NCBI RefSeq assembly: GCF_002288825.1
Contig: NZ_NSLI01000002.1
Coordinates: forward strand, 620,001 to 684,000
Direction: 5' to 3'
Origin: Sphingomonas lenta
GTDB lineage: Bacteria > Pseudomonadota > Alphaproteobacteria > Sphingomonadales > Sphingomonadaceae
DNA: 64,000 nt
The position numbers and the translations under genes are program-made. Of the stretch, positions 1 to 9,785 are shown one piece after another. A model generated the notes under the pieces. The model saw only the letters and a list, made by a program, of their open reading frames with translations, ran no database searches and had not been told where the DNA came from. Within the stretch, counting starts at the first letter, position 1. Each line of letters opens with the position of its first letter.

Positions 1-122
1 TTCCCATCCGTATCCGCATCGATCCGGAGCAGCCGCTCGCCCGGCGGCTTCGTCCCGGCATGTCAGTGGTGGCACGGGTGGATACGGCCGGGACGTCATC
101 TCCGAAGGAAGTCGCGCCATGA
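1..122 (+). CDS. HlyD/EmrA-type membrane-fusion protein, C-terminal end (partial)
   Basis: The reading frame that begins at base 3 gives about 39 residues (PIRIRIDPEQPLARRLRPGM then a short tail) and stops at 120-122. The pattern IRIDPEQ...LRPGMSVVARVDT is the typical end of periplasmic adaptor subunits of EmrAB/HlyD-type efflux pumps, in which the barrel-sandwich and beta-barrel domains link the inner-membrane pump to the outer-membrane channel. The stop overlaps the start of the next gene by ATGA, so the two are translationally coupled. The rest of the gene lies outside the window, so substrate and exact subfamily cannot be judged. Confidence 0.7.
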   Translation, partial: PIRIRIDPEQPLARRLRPGMSVVARVDTAGTSSPKEVAP

Positions 123-1525
123 AGCTCGCGGGCTGCCCGGCGCTAGCGCTGCTCGCTCTCGTCGCGGGATGCGCACCTGCGTATCTGCCCGCGCCGCCAC
201 GATCGAGCGTGACACCTCCGGAGCAATGGCGCGATCGAGCGGGAATCGATGGTAGCGCGATCTCGAACGACTGGTGGAAGCAGTTCGCCGACCCGGCGCT
301 GAGCGCTGCGATCGTCCGGGCGATGGCGAACAATGCGGACGTTCTGGCAGCCGCGGCTCGGATCGGCGAGGCAGAGGCACAGGTACGGCTTGCGAGAGCC
401 GCCCGGGCACCCACGCTGAGCGCGGGCGCCGGTATAGCCTACGACCGCGCTCTGAGCCAGGTCACCGGGCGACCAACCGAGGTTCTTGCCATACAGCCGC
501 AGCTCGGCGCGAACTGGACGCTCGACCTCTTCGGCCGCCTGCGGGCGCTGAGCGACGCGGCCCGCGCGAATTACGTCGCCAGTGCGGCCGACTATGGTGC
601 CGTCAGGCTCTCTGTCACCGGCGCGACGGCGCAGGCCTATCTCACCCTGCTGTCGATCGATGCGCAGCTCGATGTGACCCGGAAAACGCTGGCTCTGCGC
701 ACCGAAGCGCGGCGGATCGCGGAGGATCGCGCGAGGCTGGGCTACAGCTCGCAGCTGGAGCTGACGCAGGCGCAGTCGGAGTATGAGGCAGTGGCCCAGG
801 CCATCCCCCAGCTTGAACAGGCCAGGCGGTTGCAGGAGAACGGCCTGCGCTTGCTGACCGGCGACCTGCCGGGAGCGGTAGCGCGGGGCGAGCTTGCGAA
901 CCTCTCCACGCCGGGAGTTCCAGGGCTGATGCCGTCTGAACTGATGCGGCGGCGACCAGACATTGCGGCCGCGGAAGCCCGCCTGGCCGCCGCGGATCGG
1001 ACTATCGCCTCGAGGCGCGCCGAGTTCATGCCGGATGTCGCGCTGTCCGCGGCTGCGGGTGCGCTGATCGTCGATCAGCTGGACTATGATCCAGTTTCCA
1101 TCTGGAACATCGGGGCGAGCATCCTCGCGCCCCTCTTTCAGGGAGGCCGCCTGACCGCTCAGGTCGATCAGGCGAATGCGCGCCGCGATCAGGCGGCGTA
1201 TGCCTATCGCGATGTGGTCCTGCGCGCATTCGGCGAGGTCGAGAACGCTCTCACCAGCGAGCAGCGGTTGCGGGAACAGATTGTCCACGTATCGGCTCGA
1301 CGGTCGATCCTGCAGCGATCGCTGAGTCTCGCTCGCGATCGTTACCGTGGAGGATATGCCTCGTATCTCGACGAGCTTGACGCTCAGCGAAACCTCTTCG
1401 CGGTTGAGCTCAACGCCATCACTGTCCGGGAGCAGCAGCTGAATGCGCTGGTCCGCGTCTGGGCATCGCTCGGGGGAGGGTGGGGCGATCGGCCAATCGC
1501 GGAGCGTTCGGCGCTGCAACGCTAG
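119..1525 (+). CDS. Outer-membrane efflux lipoprotein, NodT/RND outer membrane factor
   Basis: A 468-residue outer-membrane channel subunit of a tripartite drug-efflux system. The N-terminus carries a lipoprotein signal with a lipobox (LVAGC, Cys near residue 18). The body contains the two tandem coiled-coil repeats of the OEP family, with the characteristic LMRRRPDIAAAEARLAAA segment near residues 277-295 and the GGRL turn that closes the second repeat. Length agrees with the family (450-500). It begins with an ATGA overlap on the adaptor gene, so channel and adaptor are made together. The exported compound cannot be inferred. Confidence 0.93.
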   Translation: MKLAGCPALALLALVAGCAPAYLPAPPRSSVTPPEQWRDRAGIDGSAISNDWWKQFADPALSAAIVRAMANNADVLAAAARIGEAEAQVRLARAARAPTLSAGAGIAYDRALSQVTGRPTEVLAIQPQLGANWTLDLFGRLRALSDAARANYVASAADYGAVRLSVTGATAQAYLTLLSIDAQLDVTRKTLALRTEARRIAEDRARLGYSSQLELTQAQSEYEAVAQAIPQLEQARRLQENGLRLLTGDLPGAVARGELANLSTPGVPGLMPSELMRRRPDIAAAEARLAAADRTIASRRAEFMPDVALSAAAGALIVDQLDYDPVSIWNIGASILAPLFQGGRLTAQVDQANARRDQAAYAYRDVVLRAFGEVENALTSEQRLREQIVHVSARRSILQRSLSLARDRYRGGYASYLDELDAQRNLFAVELNAITVREQQLNALVRVWASLGGGWGDRPIAERSALQR

Positions 1526-1605
1526 GCACTGCTCGTCTGGCCGATGCTGCGATCGTGAAAGGGCGGGGTCCCGGCTGGTCAGGCGAGTGCTGCTTCGTGG
1601 CTGTC

Positions 1606-2426
1606 CTACCAGGCGACATTCTCGAGCGCGTCATGCCCCGGCGCGCCCGCCGGCTGCGGCCCCGTCCACCGCCGGGCATCCAGCCGTTTGCCCGTGACCG
1701 CCGCGGCAGCATCGGAACAGAGCCAGAGCAGCGGCGCGACCACGATCTCGGGCGACAGCAGGCCGGCGCGCGCGCCGTCCGGCAGTTTTTCGGGGATCAT
1801 GCCGGTCAGCGTCGCGCCCCCTGGCAGGAGCGCGTTCACCGTGATGCCGCTGCCCTCTAGGTCCTGCGCCCAGATCGCGGTTTCCGATTCCAGCGCCGCC
1901 TTGGATGGGCCATAGGGCGAGAAGCCGCGCCGTCGCATCGTCTCGCGGTTCATCGACATGTTGACGATCCGGCCCGATCCCGCCTCCAGCATGGCGGGCA
2001 CGGCGGCGCGCGCCATCAGGAACGGTCCGCTGACATTGGTGTCGATCACCATGCGCCAGGTGTCAGGGGCGACCTCCCAGAACCGGGTAGGTTCGGTCAA
2101 GAAGGTGTCGCTCACATACTTCATGCCGCGCCCGGCATTGTTGACCAGGATGTCAAGCCGGCCGAAGGCCGCGACCGCCTCGCGCACGACCGCGGCACAG
2201 TCCTCCGCCCGCGTCACGTCGGCGAGCAGCGGCCGTACCCGGTCGTCGCCGCATGCACGCTCCGCCTCCTGTGCGACCGCCTCGACCTCGGCGAGTTCGC
2301 GCGCGGCGGTGGCGACGAGCCGCACGCCGGCGTGCGCCAGCCCGAGCGTCATCGCGCGACCAAGACCGCGGCCGCCGCCCGTCACGATCGCGACCCGGCC
2401 GGCAATGCCGTGTCCGTCGCCCCCGC

Positions 2427-2430
<4 letters not shown>
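1606..2430 (-). CDS. SDR-family NAD(P)-dependent oxidoreductase
   Basis: A 274-residue short-chain dehydrogenase/reductase. The nucleotide-binding motif TGGGRGLG is at residues 17-24, NNAG at 97-100, and the catalytic Ser about 159, Tyr173 and Lys177 (YGPSK) are all present, so it should be active. Its start overlaps the stop of the upstream aldo/keto reductase by ATGA, so the two form a leftward bicistron of carbonyl-reducing enzymes. The substrate is unknown. The extended insert around [16 protein letters not shown] is unlike FabG and argues for a catabolic or detoxifying member. The 80 bases between this stop and the efflux gene hold no gene. Confidence 0.92.
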
Positions 2431-3413
<983 letters not shown>

Positions 3414-3483
3414 CAGTTGTTCCTCTGTTGTTGGATCATGCCGGTTGGCCCGTCGTCGATGGCGACGACGGGCCGGCACCGGT

Positions 3484-3963
3484 TCAGGCTTCCGACAGCA
3501 ACTGCTCGGCGAGCTGGTTGTGCTTCTCGTCTGCCTGCTTGGCCTCGTCCGCGCACGCCTTCATGTCGCGTGCTGCATCGTCCATGCCGGTCTGCCGGCA
3601 ATAATTGGCCATTGTCCCGAACGAAGCGATCCAGTAATGGAGCGCGAGCTGCCCGCTGGCGATGATGCCGAGGTCGCGTGAAGCATCGTCCGGAGCTGCT
3701 TGCCGGATTTTCTGGCTTACCTCGTAATGCGCTTCCAGCACGGGATTGCCCTGCTGTTCGGCCGGGCCCGCCTGCTCAGCGGCGCGGCGGATGCGATCCG
3801 CCCATTGGCGGGACGTCCGGTTGCCCTCCTCGAGCGCAGATCGCAGCGCCGGGTGGCGCGCGTCGTTGTTGATCTCGTCCGTCGCCTTGGCCGCAATGTC
3901 GCTCCCGGCCTGCATCGCGGATAGTCCTTGCGCGACCAGCTTCTTCAAATTGTTCTCGTTCAT
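3484..3963 (-). CDS. DUF892 ferritin-like protein (YciE/YciF type)
   Basis: A 159-residue all-helical protein of the DUF892 family, a ferritin-like four-helix fold that is often induced by osmotic or general stress. The pattern of a short N-terminal helix ([15 protein letters not shown]), a central helix with [16 protein letters not shown], and a last helix ending [15 protein letters not shown] fits the family and its usual length of 160-170. Metal-binding residues are spread over the four helices and cannot be assigned with certainty. It stands alone, with 70 bases to the aldo/keto reductase downstream. The role as a stress protein is by family only. Confidence 0.85.
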   Translation of the reverse strand: MNENNLKKLVAQGLSAMQAGSDIAAKATDEINNDARHPALRSALEEGNRTSRQWADRIRRAAEQAGPAEQQGNPVLEAHYEVSQKIRQAAPDDASRDLGIIASGQLALHYWIASFGTMANYCRQTGMDDAARDMKACADEAKQADEKHNQLAEQLLSEA

Positions 3964-4143
3964 TGGGGGGTCCTCGTCCTGCCGGGCCTCGGGTCGGGCA
4001 CGGTGAACGGTTCTAATCCTATTGCTCCGTTCGGTTCCCCGTTATGCGGATCGTAAACGGCAGTTGAGCGATGGCAGCGCGTGCTGAGCATCGCCGGCTG
4101 CTTGACAGGACCGCGCGCGAGGACGCGGGAGCCGCGTTATGGG

Positions 4144-4157
4144 GGCAGATATCTGCC
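4144..4157. repeat. 14-bp perfect palindrome in intergenic DNA
   Basis: GGCAGATATCTGCC is perfectly self-complementary and lies 34 bases beyond the stop of the TrpF-like gene, in the 227-base gap before DUF892. It could act as a terminator-like hairpin or protein site, but there is no T-run after it. No gene is supported in the gap. Confidence 0.35.
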
Positions 4158-4190
4158 GGCGAAGCGATCAACGGCAGCGAGGAGGCTAGA

Positions 4191-4865
4191 TCACATTCCG
4201 CGCCCGTTCCTGATCTGCGCTCCGTGCCGCCGCCACAAAGCGGTGAGTTTCACCGGGTCGAGCCGACCATAGGTCCGCACGCCTGAGCAGACGTCCAGTC
4301 CATAGGGCTGGACCTGATCGATGGCTCGGCCGACATTGTCGGCCGTCAAGCCTCCTGCGAGGAATACGGGGCGCGGGCTCGCCTCCACGAATGCGGCGCT
4401 GATCTCCCAATCATGCGCGCGTCCGGTGCCGCCTAGTTCCGCCACGCTTGCATTCGGCCGACCGGAGTCGAGCAGGAAGGCGTGAACGTGGGGGCTGTAC
4501 GTGGGGAGCAGGTCGAGCGCTGCGCGATCTTCCACGTGAATCACCTGAACCCGGCGGACATGCGGTTCCAGTAGTGCGAGTCTGGCGGACTCGGCGGGAG
4601 CGATGTGTGAGACGACCTGAACGGTACTGGGCTGCGTGCGACGAACATGCGCCGATATGGCGTCTGCGCTGATCTCCGAGGTGAGAAGGAAAGACGCCAC
4701 GGGCGGAGGCACAAGGACCGCGATAGTTGCGATCTGGTCATCGCTGATCGTCCCGGGCCCGGACGGCATGTTGGCCACCAAACCCAAGGCATCCGCTCCT
4801 GCCTGGATCGCCATCCAAGCTTCGTCGGCCGAAGCGATGCAACAAACCTTGAGTCTTGTTCGCAT
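4191..4865 (-). CDS. Phosphoribosylanthranilate isomerase-like protein (TrpF family)
   Basis: A 224-residue TIM-barrel protein of the TrpF family, which converts phosphoribosylanthranilate to CdRP in tryptophan synthesis. It starts MRTRLKVCCIAS, where the first Cys matches the catalytic Cys of the usual KICGI motif. It has FLLDSG...GGTGRAHDW, which holds the catalytic Asp and phosphate loop, and FLAGGLTADNV and DVCSGVRT at the C-terminal phosphate site. Start 4865 is chosen because homology begins there. It is not next to trpB/trpA, and CC for CG in the first motif and CSG for SSG in the last are deviations. It may be a second copy or a divergent isomerase rather than the housekeeping enzyme. 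Confidence 0.8.
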   Translation of the reverse strand: MRTRLKVCCIASADEAWMAIQAGADALGLVANMPSGPGTISDDQIATIAVLVPPPVASFLLTSEISADAISAHVRRTQPSTVQVVSHIAPAESARLALLEPHVRRVQVIHVEDRAALDLLPTYSPHVHAFLLDSGRPNASVAELGGTGRAHDWEISAAFVEASPRPVFLAGGLTADNVGRAIDQVQPYGLDVCSGVRTYGRLDPVKLTALWRRHGAQIRNGRGM

Positions 4866-5831
4866 GTCCACTTGCCTCGGGTTGGGCGAAAGTGCCGCAT
4901 AGAAGCATGGATCATGACCATTGAGGCAGCGACGGCATCGCACAAGTAGAAAGCGTGCCAAAGTCGCTCGAGATCGAGGAGGCTGAGACCAGCCCAGACG
5001 AATCTCGTCAGCGCCATTTCGGCGTTCTTGACCCGGGCGAGACGTTGATGGCGAGCGTCGCTAACTCGGGGAGCCGTCATTTTTGAGTCGCCCGTCTTCC
5101 GAGCGAGCGGCTTCATTGTTTCGCGGCTCGTGCCAAGGAGCAGGGCAGTGCAACGTCGTGACTTCGAACCGCACGAGTGCCACACTCGGGTGTGTGTGGG
5201 GAAGGGGCCAGCCGTGACGAAGACGAGATCGTTGACGCTGATGCGCGAAGCTTTGGTCCTTCTGGACCGAGGGGGCAACGGAGCCACCATCGTGGCATGC
5301 CATCTTCAAGCGGCGAAAGACGCTGCTGAGGGCGCAAAGCCGCTTCGCAGAAGCGAAGAGATCGATGATGACCTGACCTGCGAGTTTGGCGACGCCGGTC
5401 ATGTTGCAAGGGATAAGCAGGGCGAAGAAGGATAGCGGCTACGTTCCGAATGTGGACCCAAGCTCCCGGCGTCGCTTACTAGGTGTAGGCGCTTGCAATC
5501 GTAGCGGCGTCTGCTCGCAAACAGCCGGTTTTTCTGCTCACGCTCTCTGCCACTGGCGGGTAGCATCCTGCTCAAATTAGCTGCCAGCGTGCTCGCCATC
5601 ATCCGGGGCTGCTCGCAATCGGACATGGCTGCTCACATTATCCGCTCCGGGCGGATGTCAAAGGCGGGTTCATTTCACGGGCCGGATCGTCCCATTTCTC
5701 CGTCTCCAACCGGCCATTTTGGGAATGAGCAATCGGGAACATATTTTGGGAAAACGGCTATTTCCCTGCCGTCCGGCGCGCCTTGCGACCGTCAGCCGTC
5801 TCCCTGAACCTTCCCAATCGGGAAAGGTGCC
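4866..5831. other. Gene-poor 966-bp stretch with an IS-like end
   Basis: No open frame here looks like a protein: those present are short, on both strands, and have no recognisable motif. The right half holds the left inverted repeat of the sulfur island (5479-5640). Beyond it is a cluster of GGGAA/TTCCC boxes at 5721, 5735, 5748, 5762, 5811 and 5820; the last two form a small TTCCC-AATC-GGGAA hairpin. The region looks like decayed mobile-element DNA. Confidence 0.5.
5479..5640 (-). repeat. Left inverted repeat bounding the sulfur island
   Basis: This segment is the reverse complement of 17302-17462, with about 10 mismatches over the best 140 bases (5481-5620 against 17321-17460) and roughly 74 identical bases at the outer end. 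Inside, the pentamer GAGCA recurs five to six times (as GCGAGCA, TTGAGCA, GTGAGCA), spaced mostly 20-23 bases, which resembles the multiple terminal repeats bound by IS21-type transposases. No transposase gene is attached. The outer end is at the CTAG at 5479-5482. Confidence 0.75.
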
Positions 5832-6587
5832 TCAGCGTGTTTCCCATCCCCATTTTGCAAAGATCGCCCGGGCAGCCGGCGTCGTGAGCCAGCCTGCAAA
5901 AGCAACAGCGTCGGGGTTAGCCTTTCCGGCGATGGTCAGCCCCGCGCCCGCATCGCGGTAGATACGATAAGGCTCTTCGACCGCAACCGTGTCGGCAAGT
6001 GTCGGATTTGCCGTCTGCCAGATGCCCCAGATGATCCAGGCATCAAGGGTTGGGTCAGCCGCCCAGGCTTTTTTCGCTTCCGCGCTGTTCTTTGCGAATA
6101 CGACGATATTCGATCGCAGGGCGCGGACCTTGGCTATGTCGCCCGTGCGGCCCGCCATATCTTCCCAGAGGCCGTTCTGTCCCGCACCGTTCACGACAAG
6201 CACGCGGTGGCCGGGTCGGAACAGGTCGCCCAGCCCGCGAATCTTTCGGGGGTTGCCCGGACGGACGAGGATGTTCGACACGCGCAGATATAGCGGATTG
6301 ATCGTCGAGGAATCGATCCGGTCGCCCATCGCGGCCTGAAGATCGGTCATCATCGTCTCGGAGCCGCTGTAGATCACGTCTCCCGTTTGCCTCGCGGCCT
6401 CGATCCAGTCATTCGTCGGCCCGGCCACGACGTCGACGCGCACGCCGCGCAGCCTGGAGAACGTCGCGGCCGCCTCCTTCATGGCCGGCGCGGGACCGCC
6501 CGGTCCGAACACGTGAACGGGGCCAGCCACGGCAGGCGTAACGGCGAACGTCGTTGCAGCGAGGGCGGTCAGGATGAAGGCGCGCAT
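5832..6587 (-). CDS. AcfC-like periplasmic substrate-binding protein
   Basis: A 251-residue exported protein with a clear signal peptide (MRAFILTALAATTFAVTPAVA, cleaved near residue 21). It then has a type-II periplasmic binding fold like ModA and the accessory colonization factor AcfC: VHVFGPGGPAPAMKEAA near the N-terminus, VIYSGSETMMTDL in the middle, and WIIWGIWQTANP late. Start 6587 is set by the signal peptide and by AAGGA about 9 bases upstream. It is the last gene of the leftward sulfur operon, so an oxyanion of sulfur is a reasonable ligand, but this is inference. No ABC-transporter permease lies near it. Confidence 0.75.
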   Translation of the reverse strand: MRAFILTALAATTFAVTPAVAGPVHVFGPGGPAPAMKEAAATFSRLRGVRVDVVAGPTNDWIEAARQTGDVIYSGSETMMTDLQAAMGDRIDSSTINPLYLRVSNILVRPGNPRKIRGLGDLFRPGHRVLVVNGAGQNGLWEDMAGRTGDIAKVRALRSNIVVFAKNSAEAKKAWAADPTLDAWIIWGIWQTANPTLADTVAVEEPYRIYRDAGAGLTIAGKANPDAVAFAGWLTTPAARAIFAKWGWETR

Positions 6588-6637
6588 GGAGGGTTGTTCC
6601 TTGAGAATGAGGTGAGACACAGATGGTGTGAAGGGTT

Positions 6638-7600
6638 TTAGCCTCCCCCGAGAACCTTCCTTCCGATCGTCGTGCCGTAATAATCACCCTTTGCGTGGAA
6701 GCGTTTGCGGGCATCCTCGACCGTGCCGGTCTGCCGGGGATCACGGGGACGTTCCCGGCTGTCGACATAGGCTGCCACGTCCCACGCCTGCTGATCGGTC
6801 AGCGTGTTGCCCTGCCCATAGGGCATGTTGGCTTTGATGAAGCCGGCCGCCGATGCGATCCCGGCCATGCCGGCGCCCCAATTATAGGAATGCGGTCCCC
6901 ACAGCGGCGGAATGGAATAGCCGCCGTCCGGGTTTGCTTGCCCTTGCCCCCCGGCACCGTGGCACGAGGCACACTGTCCGGCGAACACCGTGGCACCGCG
7001 ATCCGGATCGTGGCCGAGCGGTGTCGCGGTCAGCTTCACGAAACCGCGACCGGGGAGTGGCTTGCCCGTTGGAGCGCCTGTGGCCAACCAAGCGAAGTAG
7101 CTTTGCAGGTCTCGGTAGATATCGTCGCCGTAGGGCGGCGGGGTGCCCGCCTTCGAGGCTGGCGCGTTCATTGAGTAGAGGAAGCAGTCGCGGATGCGAT
7201 CCTCCATCGTGTTCACGCGACCGTTCTTCGCCCGGTAGGCGGGGTAGCTTACCCATGCCGCCCACATCGGCGAGGCATTCGCCTGGCGTCCGGCGTCGAG
7301 GTGACAATTGCTGCACGTCAGGCCGTTGCCGACATATTGGCCGGCATGGGCGGAAGTAGCGGTGAAGATCATGCGACCGTGGCGGATCGCGTCGCCGGCC
7401 GGGCCGGCGGGAATGGTGTCCTCGGCAGGCGGCGCGAACGGCGCGTCCGCGGCAATCTGGTCGACAGGCGCCTGAACCGGCGCATCCGACTGGCCGATCT
7501 TGTAGGTGACGACCAGCACCAGCAGGGCGGCCGAGATCGCGAAGATGATGCGCTGCGCGTCACCGTCGTCGCCAGGAGTCGGGGGCAGCGGCTCGCTCAT
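6638..7600 (-). CDS. TsdA-like dihaem cytochrome c (thiosulfate dehydrogenase family)
   Basis: A 320-residue protein with one N-terminal membrane anchor (IIFAISAALLVLVVTY, residues about 18-33) and two haem-binding motifs, CSNCH and CASCH. Between them, RIRDCFLYSMN matches the place where TsdA enzymes carry a Cys haem ligand. TsdA joins two thiosulfates to tetrathionate in the periplasm and passes electrons to a cytochrome. The start at 7600 overlaps the stop of the hydrolase gene upstream by ATGA. The membrane anchor differs from soluble TsdA and suggests electron delivery at the inner membrane. The substrate could also be another sulfur compound. Confidence 0.8.
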   Translation of the reverse strand: MSEPLPPTPGDDGDAQRIIFAISAALLVLVVTYKIGQSDAPVQAPVDQIAADAPFAPPAEDTIPAGPAGDAIRHGRMIFTATSAHAGQYVGNGLTCSNCHLDAGRQANASPMWAAWVSYPAYRAKNGRVNTMEDRIRDCFLYSMNAPASKAGTPPPYGDDIYRDLQSYFAWLATGAPTGKPLPGRGFVKLTATPLGHDPDRGATVFAGQCASCHGAGGQGQANPDGGYSIPPLWGPHSYNWGAGMAGIASAAGFIKANMPYGQGNTLTDQQAWDVAAYVDSRERPRDPRQTGTVEDARKRFHAKGDYYGTTIGRKVLGGG

Positions 7601-8484
7601 TCGTCTTGTCCGAACCGATTGAGCGGCACCTTGAGGAAGGCGGTGCCGCACGGTTCCGCGTCCGGCAGCTGGCCACCGCGGATATTCACCTGGAGCGCGG
7701 CAAGCATCAGGTCGGGCAGCGGCAGCGTCGCGTCGCGCTTCTCGCGGGTCGCGACGAACTCGGCCTCGTCGATGCCGTCATGGACGTGGATGTTGTCGCG
7801 GCGCTGTTCGGCGACGGTCGCACGGCCGTTCACCTCGCGGCCGTCCTTCCCGTAATCGTGGCCGACATAAGTCGCTGTGGCCGGAGCCAGGTCGAGGATG
7901 GCGCGGATCGAACGCCATAGCGCGTGCGCGTCACCGCCCGGGAAGTCGGCGCGGCTCGTGCCACTGTCGGGCACCATCAGCGTGTCATGAACGAACGCGG
8001 CGTCGCCGACCACATAGGTGATCGACGCGAGCGTGTGGCCGGGCGACAGCATGACGCGGGCATCAAGCGAGCCGATCCGGAACGTCTCGCCGTGAGCGAA
8101 CAGCCGGTCCCACTGGCTGCCGTCGACAGGCAGATCGGGCAGGCAGTATATATCCTGCCACAGCTTCTGCACCTCCACGACCTTCTCGCCGATCGCGGTC
8201 TTCCCGCCCGTCTTGCCGGCGAGATACGGGGCAGCCGAGAAGTGATCGGCATGTGGGTGCGTGTCGAGAAGCCATTCGACGGTGAGCCCGTTCGCGCGCA
8301 CATAGTCGAGGATCAGATCGGCGTTGCGCGTCGAGGTGGCGCCAGCGCGCGGATCATAGTCGAGAACCGGATCGATGATCGCCGCGACCTTGGTCGCGTC
8401 GTCGACGACGACATATTGGAAGCTGCCGGTGCGCTCGTCGTGGAGCGATGCGACTGTCATGCCCTCCTGGCGGTATTCGATCAT
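7597..8484 (-). CDS. MBL-fold hydrolase, persulfide-dioxygenase-like (copy 1)
   Basis: A 295-residue metallo-beta-lactamase-fold enzyme. The metal motif THPHADH is near residue 75, SPGHT and GDAAFVHDTLMVPD follow, and the third metal-ligand region is YVGHDY. The overall order matches ETHE1/CstB/Blh-type persulfide dioxygenases, which oxidise glutathione persulfide to sulfite with one iron atom. AGAGGA about 6-8 bases before 8484 supports this start. It lies between a DsbA-type gene (21-base gap) and the dihaem cytochrome. A second MBL-fold gene of the same type heads this operon, so the two may use different persulfides. Confidence 0.87.
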   Translation of the reverse strand: MIEYRQEGMTVASLHDERTGSFQYVVVDDATKVAAIIDPVLDYDPRAGATSTRNADLILDYVRANGLTVEWLLDTHPHADHFSAAPYLAGKTGGKTAIGEKVVEVQKLWQDIYCLPDLPVDGSQWDRLFAHGETFRIGSLDARVMLSPGHTLASITYVVGDAAFVHDTLMVPDSGTSRADFPGGDAHALWRSIRAILDLAPATATYVGHDYGKDGREVNGRATVAEQRRDNIHVHDGIDEAEFVATREKRDATLPLPDLMLAALQVNIRGGQLPDAEPCGTAFLKVPLNRFGQDE

Positions 8485-8505
8485 AGATAAGTCCTCTCGT
8501 ATTCG

Positions 8506-9147
8506 TCAGTTCGCCACCCGCGCCCGCGCGAACAGTCGTCCGAAATCGCCCGCGTCGATCGCGCCCATCACCAGCATCGGTCCCGCCAGGAACCCCGGCG
8601 TGCCCGACAATCCGATCGAATAGGCTTCCTGCCCGTTGGCACGCAGCCGGCCCGCGACCAGCTCGGCGTGCGCCGCCAGCCAGCGCGTCGCGCGCGACCA
8701 GTCGCCGCCTGCGCCGGTCACGACGTCGCGCAGCATGTCGTCGTCGATGATCCGGCTGTCGGTCATCAGCCGGCGATGAACCGCCGGGTAGATCCCCTGT
8801 TCGGCACTGGCGAGCGCGATGCTTGCTGCACGTTCGGACGGCGGGCCGAAGATCGGCCAGTCCTTGTAGATGACCCGCACCTTGCCGTCGCGCCGCACCG
8901 CCTCTTCCATCGCCGGGAAGGCGTGGCGACACGCCGGGCATCGATAGTCTGTGAAGACCGCAAGCCGCAGCGTGGCATCGGCGGGTCCGTCTTGGGGCGA
9001 GCCATCACCAGCCATGATCGCGTCCGCACGCGGACCGATATCGCGACCGATCGGCGTGGTCCGGCGCAACACCTGCCCTACCGCCCAGCCACCGACGACA
9101 ATGGCGCCGAGCTGCACCGCCTGTCTCCGGTTGAGCGGTCCCGGCAC
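8506..9147 (-). CDS. DsbA-family thioredoxin-fold protein with CPAC site
   Basis: A 213-residue exported thioredoxin-fold protein. The N-terminus has an RR-containing leader followed by a hydrophobic stretch (AIVVGGWAVGQVL). The redox motif is in FTDYRCPACRHAFPAMEE, and the cis-Pro region is in GTPGFLAGPML. The KDWPIFGPPS segment is shared with the next protein, so the two are paralogues. CPAC is less oxidising-looking than the CPHC of DsbA, and sulfur carrier or thiol-reducing roles are possible. It is separated by only two bases from the paralogue upstream, so they are co-translated. Confidence 0.87.
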   Translation of the reverse strand: MPGPLNRRQAVQLGAIVVGGWAVGQVLRRTTPIGRDIGPRADAIMAGDGSPQDGPADATLRLAVFTDYRCPACRHAFPAMEEAVRRDGKVRVIYKDWPIFGPPSERAASIALASAEQGIYPAVHRRLMTDSRIIDDDMLRDVVTGAGGDWSRATRWLAAHAELVAGRLRANGQEAYSIGLSGTPGFLAGPMLVMGAIDAGDFGRLFARARVAN

Positions 9148-9149
9148 GG

Positions 9150-9785
9150 TCAGCGCGCCTCGGGCTTGGCGCGCGCAGAGGCAACGAGTTTACGCAATGA
9201 TGGCAGATCGACCGCGCCCGCGACGACCTGCGACCCGACGATCAGCGCCGGCGTGCCGTTGAAGCCGATCGCCTCCGCGATGGTGTTGGTACGGGCCAGA
9301 AGCGCGTCGATCTCCGCGCCATGCGCCTTGAGGTCACGTTCAAGTCGCGGCCAGTCGACCTTCGCCCGGGCCGCAGCCGCTTTGACGCCGGCGCTGTCGA
9401 GCCGTGCCGGGGAGGTCAGCAGCGCCTCATGGAACGCGGCGTGGCGGTTCTGCCACTGGCTGGCGATCGCAGCCCGTGCGGCCTCCCGCGACGGAGGACC
9501 GAAGATCGGCCAGTCGCGATAGACGATCCGCACCTTGGGATCGGAGGCGAGCAGGGTGTTCAGCACCGGCTCCATCCGCCGGCAATAGGGGCAGTTATAG
9601 TCGAAGAACTCGACGATGGTGACGTCGTAGCCGGGACGGGCGCGCTTGGGTGCGATGGGATCGTCCGTCACCGCCTTGCGCGACATATCGGGCCGCTGCT
9701 GCGCGGTTGCGGGCGCCATCGGCAACGTGAGCGTGAGCGTGAGGGCGGCGGAAACGCCGCGAGCGAGCAGGTTTCTACGGTTCAT
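9150..9785 (-). CDS. DsbA-family thioredoxin-fold protein with CPYC site
   Basis: A 211-residue exported thioredoxin-fold protein with a signal peptide ending ATAQQ near residue 30. The redox site is in FFDYNCPYCRRMEPVL, and the cis-Pro loop is GTPALIVG. It shares RDWPIFGPPSREAA with its neighbour. CPYC is a common DsbA/Com1-type motif. Its ATG overlaps the stop of the membrane thioredoxin upstream by ATGA. Three thioredoxin-fold genes in a row suggest a periplasmic redox relay that keeps sulfur-enzyme cysteines or persulfides in the right state; that link is inference. Confidence 0.87.
   Translation of the reverse strand: MNRRNLLARGVSAALTLTLTLPMAPATAQQRPDMSRKAVTDDPIAPKRARPGYDVTIVEFFDYNCPYCRRMEPVLNTLLASDPKVRIVYRDWPIFGPPSREAARAAIASQWQNRHAAFHEALLTSPARLDSAGVKAAAARAKVDWPRLERDLKAHGAEIDALLARTNTIAEAIGFNGTPALIVGSQVVAGAVDLPSLRKLVASARAKPEAR

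Noticed and set aside
143..1519. 458-residue open frame on the minus strand across the efflux channel gene
   Set aside because: Arg/Gly-rich shadow; the plus-strand frame has the complete NodT-type signature and a lipobox.
3964..4060. EcfG general-stress promoter before DUF892
   Set aside because: GGAAC is present but the next CGTT is 24 bases away instead of 16-17.
4071..4286. Short plus-strand frames near the TrpF-like gene
   Set aside because: No ribosome site or motif, and they overlap the isomerase end antisense.
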